A stretch of DNA of 64,000 bases. It comes from Thereva unica (taxonomy: Eukaryota; Arthropoda; Insecta; Diptera; Therevidae). This document shows positions 9,997 to 22,224 of this stretch, piece by piece. The first letter of the stretch is position 1. Every line of letters begins with the position of its first letter. The position numbers and the translations under genes are program-made. Below the pieces are notes generated by a model. It was given only the letters and a program-made list of their open reading frames with translations. It did no database searches and was not told where the DNA came from. Where the stretch lies: positions 88,851,313 to 88,915,312 of the forward strand of contig OX465283.1 in assembly GCA_949987705.1 (NCBI GenBank), given 5' to 3'.

Positions 9997-11545
9997 ACAC
10001 ACTTCCCTTTTAAATGGTATATCCCTTTCTGTTGATGAGATCATGGCGGGTCTGAACAATCTTGATATCAAAAAAGGTAATGGTCCCGACAATCTCCCTC
10101 CTATTTTCCTGCAGCGCTGCTCGCAACATATCGCGTTTCCTCTTTATCTCATCTTCAACAAATCTTTATCGTTAGGAAAGTTTCCCAAGCTGTGGAAGAA
10201 ATCCTACCTAACGCCTATCTATAAATCCGGTGACAAGCACTCGGTAGACAACTGTAGGGGCATTGCCATTTTATCATCAATTCCTAAGCTTTTTGAAAAA
10301 CTTGTTCATGACAGGATTGCTCCTCTTATCGATCCATACCTAAACGAACAACAACATGGGTTTCGGAAAGGACGTTCAATAACTTCTAACCTTATGGTCC
10401 TTATTTCCGAATTGCTATGCGGTATGGAGAGCAGCCATCAATTGGATGCTGTGTACACTGATTTCAGCAAGGCCTTCGATCGAGTGGACCACGCCATCCT
10501 AATCGCAAAACTATTAAAGTTTGGTATATCAGGTTCTGCCCTGGAATGGTTAAAATCATATCTGAACGGAAGAACACAAGTTATCAGATTCCAAGGATTT
10601 CTATCTAATGAAATCGAAGTAACCTCTGACGTTCCTCAGGGCAGTCATCTCGGCCCCCTTCTCTTCAATATTTTCATCTCCGATCTTTCCGATAAATTAG
10701 CAAATATTCCACATCTCTTTTACGCGGATGATCTCAAAATTTATAGTGTCATTCAGACCCAAAACTGATGCTTCCTTCTTGCAGACAAAGCTCAATGCCC
10801 TACACGACTGGTGCACCATGAACAAACTGCAACTTAACACCAGCAAATGTCATGCAATTTCCTTCTCCCGCTTAAAAAACACACAGAATCATAACTATTA
10901 TCTCAATGGCATAATGTTGAATCAGGTTGATCATATCGTAGATCTAGGCGTCGTCCTAGACAAAAAACTCAATTTCAACCTGCACTACGATAATATAACT
11001 GCCAGAGCCAACAAACTTCTTGGTTTCATTAAGAGGAGAGCCAAAGAATTTGGTGATGTATGGGTCACAAAAACACTCTTCTGTTCTTTAGTCCGCCCTA
11101 TCCTGGAATATGCGTGTCCTATCTGGGATCCTATATTCCAAGTGAGCAGTAGGAGGATCGAATCCATTCAAAAGATATTTCTTCTTTTTGCCCTGAGACA
11201 TCTACAAAACCCCCATGACTACCAAACCCTGCCGCACTACTTGGACAGACTCAAAGTGCTTGATCTCATGCCGTTGTCTAGCAGGAGGAAACTGCTCATA
11301 TCTTGCGTTGCCTTTGACGTCCTAAGTGGAAAGCTTAAAGTGAAGTTTCTGTCGGACAGAATCAAATTCAATGATGTAGTTCGACACACACGACACACAC
11401 TAAACTACTTAGGGAATATCCACACAGCACCGATTACGCAAGGAATGAGCCCGTCAACAGATGCTGTATGGTTTTTAATAGCCATAGCTCCTCTTTCTCC
11501 CCTTCCCTAAACAAGGCATCCTATAAAAAAATACTCAAATCCCAA
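9997..11545 (+). pseudogene. CR1/Jockey-like RT, plus-strand half of rearranged copy
   Basis: This encodes the reverse transcriptase and C-terminal domain of the family seen intact at 28,429-31,392. Visible motifs: KKGNGPDNLPP, YTDFSKAFDRVDH, VPQGSHLGPLLFN and YADD at about 10,722. One extra A near 10,765 (CCCAAAACTGATG) shifts the frame just after the YADD box. A second shift in the ACACAC run near 11,395 displaces the C-terminus, whose true frame continues as YARNEPVNRCC. The endonuclease is absent and lies instead on the opposite strand at 12.4-13.7 kb. Non-functional. Confidence 0.85.
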
Positions 11546-12413
11546 ATAAATGCTACTTAAACAAGGAAAAATCGTGAGCACCGCAGAAGATGACCTGAAG
11601 GGGCCCGGGGGTGCCAAAATGTGGGTTTTGGGGGGTTAATCGTGTTTTTTGCGATTTCTGAGGAAAGTAGACCTCTTATCGAAAAACGTTTAATGTAAAA
11701 GTTGTAGATAATTAAGAAATCTGGGGCTTTCATGCTAACCATTTTTCGACATAACCTCAAAAAATGGAGAAAAAAGTCAAAAACCGAGTTTTTCGTTTAT
11801 CATTTTTATATTTCACAAAAATGATCCAATTTTAATGAAATTTGAGGAAAATGTAGATTTTCATGTTTCGAAAATTCCCCTTTTCAAAGCGATTGGTTGT
11901 TAAGTTTTGTTATTATGACCTTAATTTAAAAAAAGCCCCATTTTCAATCAAAAAAGTTGGCGAACAAATTTTTGATTTTTAAAATTTTGAACACCGATAG
12001 CGTAAAAAAATGATAGTGTCACAATGGAAAAACATCGATAAAATTTCGAAAAACCAAAAAACATTTTTCAAATATCGATTTTTCCGTAAACTTCACTAAT
12101 TCTTTATCTCTCTCTTTGAAACAAAGCTTTTAAAGTCGTGCGAGGGGCTCAGGATAACTACAGCTGCGGCGGATCGCCTCAAAGAATGGGGCTAATTATT
12201 CGGGGCGATTAATACTTCAGAATGGGCAAATCTGGGATCTGAACTTGTTTTACATTCAAACTGTGATCTTTTTGAACACTCTCCATTCTATTGAAGTGAA
12301 CTAAAATATGAGTCCTGTAAGGAGACACAGGCATTAGAAAGACGAATTAAAAGATATCTCCAGACTAGGGGACATCTGTAAGTGTATGTAGATTGTTTAA
12401 GACCGTTGTATCT
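11259..12413 (+). repeat. Right arm of the 3.8-kb inverted duplication
   Basis: The mirror of 8583-9741. Differences I can see are single bases, such as A/C in the block near 12,335 and G/T near 11,811, so the arms are about 99% identical. The dispersed repeat copy lies at 11,549-12,060. Confidence 0.85.
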
Positions 12414-12736
12414 ATCACGTCAAGATCATTGCTAGTTAGCCTATGCTCCCAGTCGACTAGGGATAATTCGAAACCAATACTGTCCAGGTCCCCGTTCTTA
12501 AAATCGTAAACAAGTGCATTGTTATGTGATGTACGATGCTTGGGGATTGATGAATTAAATTCGAGGATCCACGCGGAGTGGTGGATGGAGTTCGAAAATA
12601 GGTTTTCCTCATCGGAAACGAGTAAAGTATTCACCTCCTCGTGTCTAGCCATTTACCACAAGAATTTGGTTGCCCGATAATTTGGTGAAGATCATTGCCG
12701 TAAAGAGTGTCGATAAATTTTATATCGACGGCATTA

Positions 12737-13220
12737 CAGTCGAAACTCTTTATAACGAACTCCTCTACAACGAAATTTTTCCCTATAGAGAACAATTCAT
12801 TTTAGTCCAGTCAATTTAGATATCCGAGGGTACATAAATTCGCACCAAGCTGAAAATTGGTAGGATTGTTAAAAGCACCGTTATAAATGAAATCTAAAAG
12901 GTCCCCATCGATCCGGCCCCTGGAACCTGGATTTACTCGTGGTCAAAGGTCACAAAAACGGCTTTTTTGCGATTTTCAGCAAAACGGTAACTTTTATCAT
13001 AAAATAGTGTTTACAAAGTTTGTAGATTATGCGATTACCTACAAAAAAGGATCTTATACATTTTCCCGTACGAATTGTCATTCATGAGATATCGCCGTTT
13101 TAAAGATTTACAGCCTTGAAATAAAATTTTATGAAAAATGAATTTTCTTTATAGCGTACTTTCCTTATAACGAACATATATTTGTGGCAAGTACGGGTTC
13201 GCTATAGAGGGGTTTTACTG
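12737..13220. mobile_element. TA-flanked MITE, Tc1/mariner-pogo type
   Basis: The ends are CAGTCGAAACTCTTTATAAC and, inverted, CAGTAAAACCCCTCTATAGC. It is flanked by TA on both sides (12,735-12,736 and 13,221-13,222), the target-site duplication of the Tc1/mariner group. It has no transposase. Removing it brings the retrotransposon's endonuclease sequence back into register with the intact copy. An internal segment at about 12,955-13,125 is shared with 25,998-26,145. Confidence 0.75.
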
Positions 13221-13795
13221 TAGTTGCATAAATAGGAAGTAATTTATTATCTTCCTCGTCGGGGATAAAAGAAATATTTGGTCGATTGAAATCACCGAGG
13301 ATAAATATGACATCATTACCGCAGAGTGTATCGTTAACTTCCTCCACTATATGCAATAGATCGTCATAGTTGGATTCATCGGAATTGGGAGGGATATAGA
13401 ACGAACCGATGAATATATTCTTCAGGTCGGATTTTATTCTTATGAAAACGTGTTCAAAGGATTTTGAACAATTGGTTGTGATTAATTCACTATTTAAAAA
13501 GTCTTTTACAGCTATAAGGACTCCACCCCCTCTGGTGAAACCAGTGGAACTGTAGTCTCTATCGCCCCTGTGGATAGTCCAGCTGCTGTCCAAGATCTTC
13601 ATTTTGGAATGTACTATTTAACCATGTTTCGGTCAGTACAAGTACATTATAGCGACATGATTTAGAGTCAATGTAGAGGTTATTAAGTTTGGTTCTCATA
13701 CCACTACAATTGTGGTAAAAGATTCTTACAACCTCGGGTGGGCTAGGTTTGGGAAGAAGAGATTGGGTGGGATAGGCAGTTGGGGAAGTAACTAG

Positions 13796-13798
13796 TTA
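13796..13798 (-). other. In-frame UAA (context UAA-CUAG) between ORF1 and ORF2, rearranged copy
   Basis: The frame continues past this stop for 32 sense codons to the Met in YHNCSGM. The same stop and following CUAG occur in the intact copy at 31,393-31,395. Confidence 0.8.
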
Positions 13799-14630
13799 AG
13801 GGCGGTAATATCTGTTCATCTCATCACGGCTTTTTTGCAGCTGGGACACATGTACTGATCTTACATGAGCGGCATAAGCGGAGAGATCCTTGGTAACTTG
13901 ATGAGGATTGATTTGATAATGCTCAAGGTACCTAGTGTACAATTCGAGCAGGGCACTATGATCCGTAGGAAGACCTTCCTGTTGGAGCGAGACAATGAGG
14001 CTGGTCCTGGTTTTACCATATATACAGGTAGAGTCAGGTTTGTTATGCATGTACGCTAGAAACAGCCTTACATTGTCAAAGACCTTCCTTTCTCTTAACC
14101 GTGATAACAAATATCGACTATCAGATGAGTCGGCTGAAATCAAGGTATTTTTTACAACCGGGGGTTGTAACGGGTTTAAGAAAGGAGGTTTCAAGGGGAT
14201 GTTGTTGGCGCGGCTTACAGAAGAATCAACTGATTTCTGTGTGTCATTACGAACCTCATTAATGTCAGCATAGGAACGACCTCCGACAATGAGGTGGCTT
14301 CGAGAAAAGGTAGAGTAGGGATTGTGAATTTTAGTTGTTGTTGTTGCGTTAAGTGTTAGCGGGATAGGTCTGTTCAGGGTCGTAAAATAAAACTTGGGTG
14401 TAAAAGATATAAGGAAAATTTAAGATTTTGTTTAAATGCGGGACAGATTTTAGTACGATCTATACGCGGCGAAGTGTTATGTTTTATAAGGAATTGTATG
14501 GGACGAAGAAAATGGACAAACGTAGACCGCTTCTCGTTCGATACGGTGGTCCAGCAAAAGGAGAAGAAAAATTAAAAATTATAAAAAATTATGTAAGATT
14601 ATGTATAAATCACGTTTAAATCATTGCATC

Positions 14631-14726
14631 ATTGCAATATTATCAATAGAACGAGAGCTCGCAGAAAATATAGACTATGATGATGTCATCGACAACTTTG
14701 CGGAAATGGAAGAAAAAAAAATAGTG
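14631..14726 (+). pseudogene. hAT transposase C-terminal tail remnant
   Basis: One frame reads IAILSIERELAENIDYDDV followed by IDNFAEMEEKK. This pattern (LS-I-E-x-x-L-A-x-x-I-x-Y-D-D-V-I-x-x-F-A) is the extreme C-terminus of hAT transposases with a zf-MYM/TTF domain. About 32 residues are left. No matching transposase body lies upstream. Confidence 0.55.
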
Positions 14727-14749
14727 TTTACTATATTGTATAGTAAATG

Positions 14750-17200
14750 TGATGAGTGAATCCACACCTATACACAAACACAACAATATTGCTTGCGTTT
14801 CAGGTTTTAGATTGTTTTTTTTTGAAATTTGGAATGCAGGGATATGGTGGTTTTGGCTTTTTGGGTTTCAAGCTAGCTATGGGGCCCCTAGACGATTAGC
14901 ACGCAGGGATGTGGGGCTTTTACTTTTTGAGTTTCACTCTACTCTCGGCGATCCCTCTAGCCTGGGGCCTGGAGCAAAACGTTCCAGTTGCCCGATTTGT
15001 GCGAGCCTTGTTATATCACTCCGCTATATCAAGCTAACCCCGACGGTTGTGGCTCCTCCTGCTGTTAAAAAAATAAACTCATACAACATCCAAGAGCTCA
15101 ACCCTAGGCTCACTGCCTTCTCCAGGCTACCCTTAACCTATCATACCCTTATGATATGCAGGACTATGTGGCTTATATATTCAGGGGTGATTCCTGGATA
15201 TATTTTTTATAAAAAAAAGTTGCCCAGAGAAAATTGTCCACTATCCACTATGATACAGCGTATTTACGGAAAAAAGAATCTTGGGTGACTTTAGAAGATA
15301 TGTAGCTTCTAAGAACGAGGACAATTCCAATATTCTTCATTTTTTTAGCGTTTTCCACTTTACAATATCTTTTGTGGTGAGTTATTTTATTCTTAGGGAG
15401 TTTTTAACTATAATTCTTACCAGATCACCAGATACCAGATTACCATTATCACCAGATTTTGAGTAAAATTCGTTGGCTTCACATTTCCATTGCGGTTTAC
15501 CATGATTGATATAAACTTGAGGGCACTGTTGCTGCACTTTTAAATTTTATTTCAAAAAATGGCATTTACCCATAATGAACAAAATGAGGAGAACAAAACT
15601 CCTTGAAGCGAGAACTCCTCGTTAATTGCATTTTTTTGTTTCTTTCTACCTCGGCTTCACCAGTTCAATAAAGTTCAACTCAATCCGTATAAGTGGCTCC
15701 ACACGCTGCCATGTTCAGTTCACGCTTGAAATTGTTGTTACTTTTTCGCCAGAAGTTAGAAATGCAAAAGCACACTGGAATGAAATTCCATTATTCCAGT
15801 TGATTACTCTCTTTTGGGCGAGCTTGTGTAGTTGTTTTGAAACCTCGTGACATCCCGCGCATGTTCCCCAGCTAAGCTCTTAAAAATGTTTAAAAGCTCA
15901 GACAAAAGCTTTAGTTAACTCCTCCTATCAAATCACTTGCCACGTAATCAGTCGCGACTGCGTATTGCTAAAGGGAGGTGTATTTTTCTGGGACTTCAAT
16001 GATTATTTAAAAAATTCACAAATTATTACTGAAAAACACCCGTTTTTATATATTTTTTTTATTTTAAGGTTATCATATGCTACAGAACATATGCTACAGA
16101 AATAATTTGTAGTAATTTCTACTAAAAAATACGAAATTTGTGTTTTTATCACTTTGATTACTAGATTGTTGACGTTTCCTGCCAGTCGCATACGCGCTTC
16201 TGCCCGGGGAGGTTGTGTTACTTGCGACTGCGGGGAACTGTCGGTTTATGAATGAAAACGCTCATTTATTCAAAGGAATTTTTTTCAGTATTTTTTTTAA
16301 ATTATTTTAAATTTAGAAATAAGAAATATTTCGCATAGTTAAAGTAAAATTATGCTTATTTTGTTGAATAAAATGCCTTTGTTCGGCAGGGGCTTTACAT
16401 GTATTTAAAAGCTCTGCTCAACACATAGAAAGATATATTAACTTTATTCATTCGGCATGCGCGCGTCCCTTCCCAAATTATTTTGTTGAGTTTTTTCAGT
16501 GTTTGTTGTCGTTTTAACTAAAAAGAGGGGAAATGATAGAACATTATTTATAAAATTTGACAACGAGGAGCGCAGAACTGCTCAAATTTTTTGTGTCACG
16601 GAGTTTGAAAAATTCTATACCTTCAATCTCAATTTCATGTTCTGTTGGGCGAACTCAGGTTTCAATAAGTGAAAATGTATGGGAACTCAGGCAAAAATTA
16701 TAGTTCACTATACCAATTCGATCGCCTTGCGCAGTTCGGCTGGTGAAGCCGTTGTATTTCTGTCTAACAAATTAATATGATTGGGTGTAATTAATTGTCC
16801 ATTACCTTTTGCAATTCGATGAAGAATGGAAGACCCAACTTTTTTCAACCAACAATACGTCGGAATGCTTTAGCTTGTTGTAGTTGCTTTTAATATTAAT
16901 TCTTCCTTCTGCCATTTCTTTTCTTTTCTTTTCCTAGTAAAGGGGAGCCAAAAAAAACACCACCAACCACACTGCTGTCAAAAAGTTGCTTCAAAAATTT
17001 CGTGAAAGAGGTTGAAAAAATCTACCCGCCCATCGTCTACTACTTGTCTACTCTCTTCTCCGCACACGACGTTTTCAGCAGATTCTTGTTGGTTAGATGT
17101 TGACCCATAAACTTCCTATCTAAGTAATCTTTTTTTTATGTTATACTCATTATTATGGTGCAATATTAAATTTTGCGCTAAATATAAAAATTATTTCTCT
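14750..17200. other. No gene recognised; one diverged repeat
   Basis: Scattered small frames have no motifs. Positions about 15,183-15,310 are a diverged copy of 26,228-26,450 (shared GGTGATTCCTGGATA and CCACTATCCACTA, then AGATATGTAG). The rest is AT-rich unique-looking sequence. Confidence 0.4.
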
Positions 17201-17239
17201 CACTGAGCGAAGTTTGTGTCTTTTCCATTGCTCTTCACT

Positions 17240-17313
17240 GCGTTCAAAAAAGAACAGCTTATAGGGCACAATATGGCATAGTGCACCGGACGCAAAAAAT
17301 CCAAGCGCCGGCT
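17240..17313. repeat. Terminal fragment of a hAT-like MITE
   Basis: It matches the right end of 33,330-33,535: GGGCACAATATGGCAT, GTGCACCGGACGC and CGCCGGCTCTG. The reverse complement begins CAGAGCCGGCG, like the CAGGGCCGGC termini of many hAT elements. No partner end was found. Confidence 0.4.
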
Positions 17314-17319
17314 CTGCTT

Positions 17320-18960
17320 ATATATGTACGTACTACAAAAGGCTATAAGCCTAAGAACAATCTTTCTCGTCCAGCACCCAGAAACCGAAGAACAAGTGTC
17401 AGTCGAGCTGACAGAAATACGGACCATAGCACCGTCATGTCACATACCACTCGCCCGCACAGTCAGGAGGCCAAGGGCTCGCTCCCTTACGCTACCTATA
17501 ACTATTCAGCTGGCGAAAGCTTTTAAGTGCAAATAAAATAACCTAATAAGTTTAGCAAGTAAGATTAATAATAAGTAAAATTAAAAATAAGAATTGTGGA
17601 AGAAAATGAATTTAATTAGAATTGTGGAGAGTCAAGACTGGTAAATAATAAAGACACCCTTAGGGCTCTCTAGTATTTAACACTCAAAATACGTATCCAC
17701 GGGCATAACCACAAGCTTTAATTATAGATAACTGATAATTCGAGCTCCTACTTGCCCCTCCTCACCGACATATAGGAATTGATGCTGATTGACAATGTTG
17801 AAAGGCACCATTTTCCCCCAGTGATACTTTTCTTCACGATTTTAGATATAATTTTAATTACAGTGCGATTAATTGTCAACAGAAAATGGCCTACTTTGAC
17901 CAATTATTATTTCTTTACAATTTTTGATTTTCAATGTAAGTATTAATATTTTCTTTGCAATTTTTGTTTTTCAATATTACGTCATTTCTATACGATAACC
18001 GAAAAAATAGCATGTTCAACGCGCTAAGAAAAGTGAGTTTTCCAGCAAACTATCACTTTTCTTTACTTGTAGAACAATCTACTATTCTTCGAATTTATGA
18101 GAAAATAAGTGATAAGATGTCTGTTATAATTTCCATCACTCTTTTTTTTTTATTAGCAGTTTTCTCATTAAATAAATATATTTATTCCAAAACGGTGACG
18201 GTTATCTCCCCTGTTTTAGGAACTTATCAAAATAGCTCAAGGGTGAGACAGAAGAACAGAAACTAACAGAATGAAAAAACAGACTCAGAAAGTCAGTGTT
18301 TTCCACCAAACATATGTTTTTTCATTATTAATACATTTTGGGAGCCATTTTGAGCATTGTACGTTTTTAAAATCCACTATTTTTTACTTGTACATGATAG
18401 TACAAGGTTTGAAGAAAAGTTTAAGCTCTCGAACGTTGATCCAGCGAAATCTATGGACCAAGAGGAGCGTTTTTACAAGAACGCCTTTTTTGCAAATAGT
18501 GAATTTTCAAGGAAACTGTTCAATATTTCTCAACAAAAATTACACCGTTTTTTCAGCTAGCAAGAAGCAATATTTGTACCAAATAACAAATATGTAAGTG
18601 ATGTTAAACAAAAGTTAATAACAAATTAAAAAAAAGTGATTTTCGACAGTGAAAAGTGATTTTCCCATTTTTCTCTATATTTTGTACCCTAACCTATAAC
18701 TCAATATACATCAATCGAAAGATAATTTGAATAGCTACAACTTTATAATTAGATTTTTTTCGATCCGAGGTCACGTTTTTCTTTTATTCGCTAAAAACCG
18801 TTTATTTAGTTTCCAGAATTTTTTAGGTTAGGTTCGCCATTCCAATTTCCGAAAAAAGACGCTATCTTTTTTAGAATTTTTTTCCTATATGACCATATTT
18901 TTTGTTTTCTGTTGGCAATTAACGCAAAAATTACATGGAGCTATTTTAGATTGATTGGAC
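17320..18960. other. AT-rich stretch, no gene recognised
   Basis: Frames of 60-108 codons occur, but their composition is that of translated AT-rich DNA, with no motif. Nothing else was seen. Confidence 0.4.
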
Positions 18961-19299
18961 TACATTAGAAATTTAAGAAACAGTAAAAATAAGAATAGGA
19001 ATTTATAAAATAAAATTGCGCCCAAACCCAAAAATAAATGTAAGAAAATCAAAAGTGAAACTAGCACAAATAAAAGATCTTTACGGGCCGCGTCAAACCT
19101 GTAAAAAAAATGTACCCTTAAGGCCCTTAAAAATAAAACCTGAAATAAAAGAAAACACGCCCTTAGGGCCTTTAAAGCAAAACAGGAAACAACAAGCCTT
19201 AAAGCTGCAAACCCTGAAAAGGAAAAAACTACACTACGCCCCGAAGGGAAGAGAAACCCCAGATTTAGCATATTTATTTTTATCTTTTATTGTTATTTT
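18961..19299. other. 3' flank of the repeat/zinc-knuckle gene
   Basis: It contains three spaced copies of a CCTTAAGGCCC / CCTTAGGGCC-type motif and an AATAAA on the minus strand near 19,272, which would serve as a polyadenylation signal about 25 nt after the stop of the gene at 19,300-20,123. Confidence 0.35.
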
Positions 19300-20123
19300 T
19301 TAAAAATGGCGCCCACGCCGCTGATGCCGGCGATAAGCCGCTCTTCCTGGGCAGTCGGCGGTGTAATGGCCTCGCCCACATACCGAGCATACGAGCCTAG
19401 GCTGGTGCTGCGCCCATCCAGGGTTTCCGTCCGAGTCCGGATGGCTGACTACAGGGGCCCGGCTACCAGCAGTGGCCCGCGCCCACTCCTCTTCCTGGTG
19501 AAATTCAGTGTCAACTAACCTAGGCTGGTGCTGCGCCCGTCCAGTATTTTCGTCCGTGTCTGGATGGCTGACTACAGGGGCCCGCCCACCAGCAGGGGCC
19601 CGCGCCCACTCCTCCTCTGTCCGGAGAAATTCAGCCTCAGCCAGCCCAGGCTGGTGCTGCGCCCGTCCAGGGTTTTCGTCCGTGTCCGAATGGCTGACTG
19701 CAGGGGCTCCCATATCAGCAGAGGCCTGCCCCCACTCCTCCTCTCCCGGCATAAATTCAGCCTCAGCCTTTCGCAAAGTCTTGTAATATGCAGACCACGT
19801 ACCGGGCATCCTCCGGGGCAACTCCTGTTCGTTGGTAAAATTAGACATCTAAAAACAAAAAATAATAATATAATAAAAACAACGCAAAACACCTGGAAAA
19901 TATTATCCAAAGGCAATTTTTCGTATTAACTTACCACAAGTTCCTCCCAACGGTTAGGTCCAGAATGAGCAATACCCAACCACTTGCCGGCGAGCGAACG
20001 CCAGCCACCGATAACAATTCGCCAATTCGGCACAAACGAAACCAATCCCATAAGCACTTGCTCGCGCCGCAGTGTTGTTCTTGCCGCCGCCCCCAAAGAG
20101 TTGTTATGGCCAAAACACGACAA
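19300..20123 (-). CDS. Unassigned spliced gene: 38-residue repeats and CCHC zinc knuckle
   Basis: Two exons join in phase 0 on the minus strand: 20,123-19,935 (63 codons, MSCFGHNNSL...) and 19,848-19,300 (182 codons). The 86-nt intron starts GTAAGT and ends in a long T-tract plus AG. The product is about 245 residues: a tryptophan-rich N-terminus (PNWRIVIGGWRSLAGKWLGI ... NRWEELV), three copies of a repeat (EEEW, AP-x-VSH-x-D-x-D, AQHQP), then CSVCGRGHYTADC, a C-x2-C-x3-H-x4-C knuckle, and a basic tail. That knuckle spacing matches the first knuckle of the gypsy gag at 57,963, so a domesticated gag is possible. The W-x-x-LA-x-x-x-LG spacing faintly recalls a death fold. GC content is far above the flanks. 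An extra 5' exon (20,204-20,181, MEKNEYNR) is possible. Function unknown. Confidence 0.55.
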
Positions 20124-20439
20124 ACGAAAAAATCAATCAAACTCCAATAAAACAAAAACCAAGTGTTTACAAATTCATACCCGATTATATTCATTCTTCT
20201 CCATTTCCAAATTCTTAACACTTATTAAAAATTATCACACGGGAAATTTAAATGGCAACGTTGCAATTTTTCCCTGCAGGGGAACAGCGAATTGAACGTT
20301 GCAAATTTCATAGAAATCCACGGTCATGAACACCGTGGACCAACATAAAAATTAACGGGCAAAATTACCACCAAATCTTATCAGACTCGGGTGTCAAGTT
20401 TCGTCTGGGTCTTCAGCTCGGTCGGATCTTGCTTGTTTG

Positions 20440-20880
20440 GCGGGCCGCACACTTGTGCGACATTTATTGCATTGAGATAAATTCTGCAATGCGTATTTAC
20501 TGCGCTGAGATTTCAAACATTTACCGCAAGGTATGATACTATAAGCAAGTTTAACAAAATGAGTTCTAGTGAAGATGAAGTGCCTGTAATTTGGAATTTT
20601 TTAAATAAACCTTTTCATTTTTTTGAATTTTTCTATAAACACTTCCGACGGAGTCAAATCTCACAATCACAATGCGACATGTAGTAAATATTGTAATGAA
20701 GAAAGACGTTTCTCTCTCTGTTGCAATGCAATATTTCGATTGGTCGCGTTGATGTGTGGCAGCAGCCGCACTCTGCGTGCTGTTCAAATGGGATCAAGCG
20801 ATATTTGTTGCATTGCAGTAATTACCGCATTTCGGCTTTTCTCTCATTGCAATAAATGTCGCACAAGTTTGCCTTTGATG
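20440..20880. repeat. Inverted-repeat element (MITE-like)
   Basis: CACTTGTGCGACATTTATTG at 20,450 recurs inverted near 20,868, with further weaker matches inward (GCAATGCG, GTAATTACCGC). Arms of about 80 bp are diverged. No clear target duplication was found. Confidence 0.45.
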
Positions 20881-20889
20881 CACATTCGG

Positions 20890-22220
20890 GCGGTGAAAAA
20901 TGTGTTTTCTGCTGATATGAGATCGGCAGCTTTACGGCGGCGTGGGAAAAGTTTTTCCTTTTTTCTGAACCACGGCCGAGCGGGGTGGCGGTGGAAATTA
21001 ATGATTTGTTAAGTGTTAATTTCACCTTAACCGGCGGCGGGCGGTTTTTTCGTTAAGTCAGGTGTGATCTGTCAGGTAGCTTAGAATATTTACAAGAGAG
21101 TGAATCGATTTCATTCGCACCACGCTCTCACACATTAAAAAATCGTCAGATTTTTCGTATAAAGCTGGAAAATGGGGCGGACGGGGCACAAGAGGCGAAG
21201 AAAAGCGGGGCTCTGTGTGCCACAGTTGAAATACACTTTGCCTTACCTCATAGATTATCTAACATTTTAGCTGCGTTGTGGCCCAGACTTTCATTTATCT
21301 CATTGGGGTGGCATACACATATCATAATGTCAAGACTAAAAAACCGGTTTCAGGGACAGAGGGGCAAAAGGAAGAGAGAAAGTTGTTGCAACTTTTTGAA
21401 CAGAAATTTTTGGCGTGAAAACTAACACATGCACAAATGTTTCTTCTTATCTTCTTCTTCTTTGGGTCTGATATGGACATATCTCTTTGTTATATGCGTT
21501 AGGGTTGTGCACACATAGATATTCCGTGTAGGGATAATAAAGTTACTCTCGGTAAAATAAATACCCATGTACGCCGAGAGTATCATAAAAAACCGTTTTT
21601 TTGGTGTTGATATTACGATCCGTGTATGCCAGCCCATTGATTATAGGAATACAAATTCACCATTAGAGGTGAGTAATTTCATATTTTTCTTGTGGCTGGG
21701 TGCTTAGAAACCCAAAAGGGAGTGATGAATTAAATGCGTGAGGTGCTCCTGTTTTAAATTGGCACCCACATCCCCTTTGGTGAGATGGACTGGACCTTTC
21801 CCCTTTTAAAATTAAGCAAGCGAAATTTTATGATAAGGGATAATACTAAAGGGCTGAAACTACCCCTCCATCGACTGAAATTATAAAAAAGTTTTTCTGT
21901 GGATGTCTCTAGATTTCATTACTGGCAGAAATGGAAGTATGTTCTGTTTTAGGCGTTATTCTTTGTGCGTCTATCGTTTCATCGTTGTCTACGCTAACAG
22001 TGGACCCCAGGTAGTTAAATTCGATTTCTTCTTCTCCTTTCCACCCCTGACTGAATTATTTATTTGGCTCCGTCTTCTAATTGAGTGAATATTTCTCTAA
22101 GATATGACAGTTACCTGGCTAGGCAGTATCTCGTCGGCATATCTTACCAATTGTTGCCTCAACTTTTTTAAATGTCGACTTAAATAATGTACTACTGGGA
22201 TATGAGCGTTTATCGTGCGA
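20890..22220. other. No gene recognised
   Basis: Frames up to 129 codons are seen but no domain. A short hairpin (ACTCTCGG / CCGAGAGT) lies at 21,545-21,582. Confidence 0.4.
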
Positions 22221-22224
22221 TTGT

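Larger units (their letters stand above)
12372..14400 (-). pseudogene. CR1/Jockey-like ORF1 end and endonuclease, minus-strand half of rearranged copy
   Basis: On the minus strand, 14,280-13,796 is the ORF1 C-terminal domain (LLSRLRERKVFDNVRLFLAY ... QLQKSRDEMNRYYRP). It ends in a UAA at 13,796-13,798 that is followed in the same frame by the endonuclease: YHNCSGM, VLVLTETWL, TRGGGVLIAV, FILGDFNRPN. A frameshift near 13,605 and a 484-bp MITE (12,737-13,220) break it; the rest of the endonuclease resumes at 12,736 (RHEEVNTLL, FELSLVDWEHRL). It continues into the outer tip of the palindrome arm. Confidence 0.8.

Noticed and set aside
14428..14619. 63-codon frame upstream of the hAT tail as transposase body
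   Set aside because: It does not resemble the hAT catalytic region and is not in a consistent frame with the tail.
14749..15288. 179-codon plus-strand frame
   Set aside because: No motif and it runs into a diverged dispersed repeat; may be chance.
17955..18266. 103-codon frame
   Set aside because: Composition of translated AT-rich DNA; no domain, no good start context, no splice support.
19508..19929. Plus-strand frames of 92-133 codons across the repeat/zinc-knuckle gene
   Set aside because: Antisense of a GC-rich repeat; the minus strand has the splice sites and the zinc knuckle.
20623..21012. 129-codon plus-strand frame
   Set aside because: Overlaps an inverted-repeat element and shows no recognisable domain.
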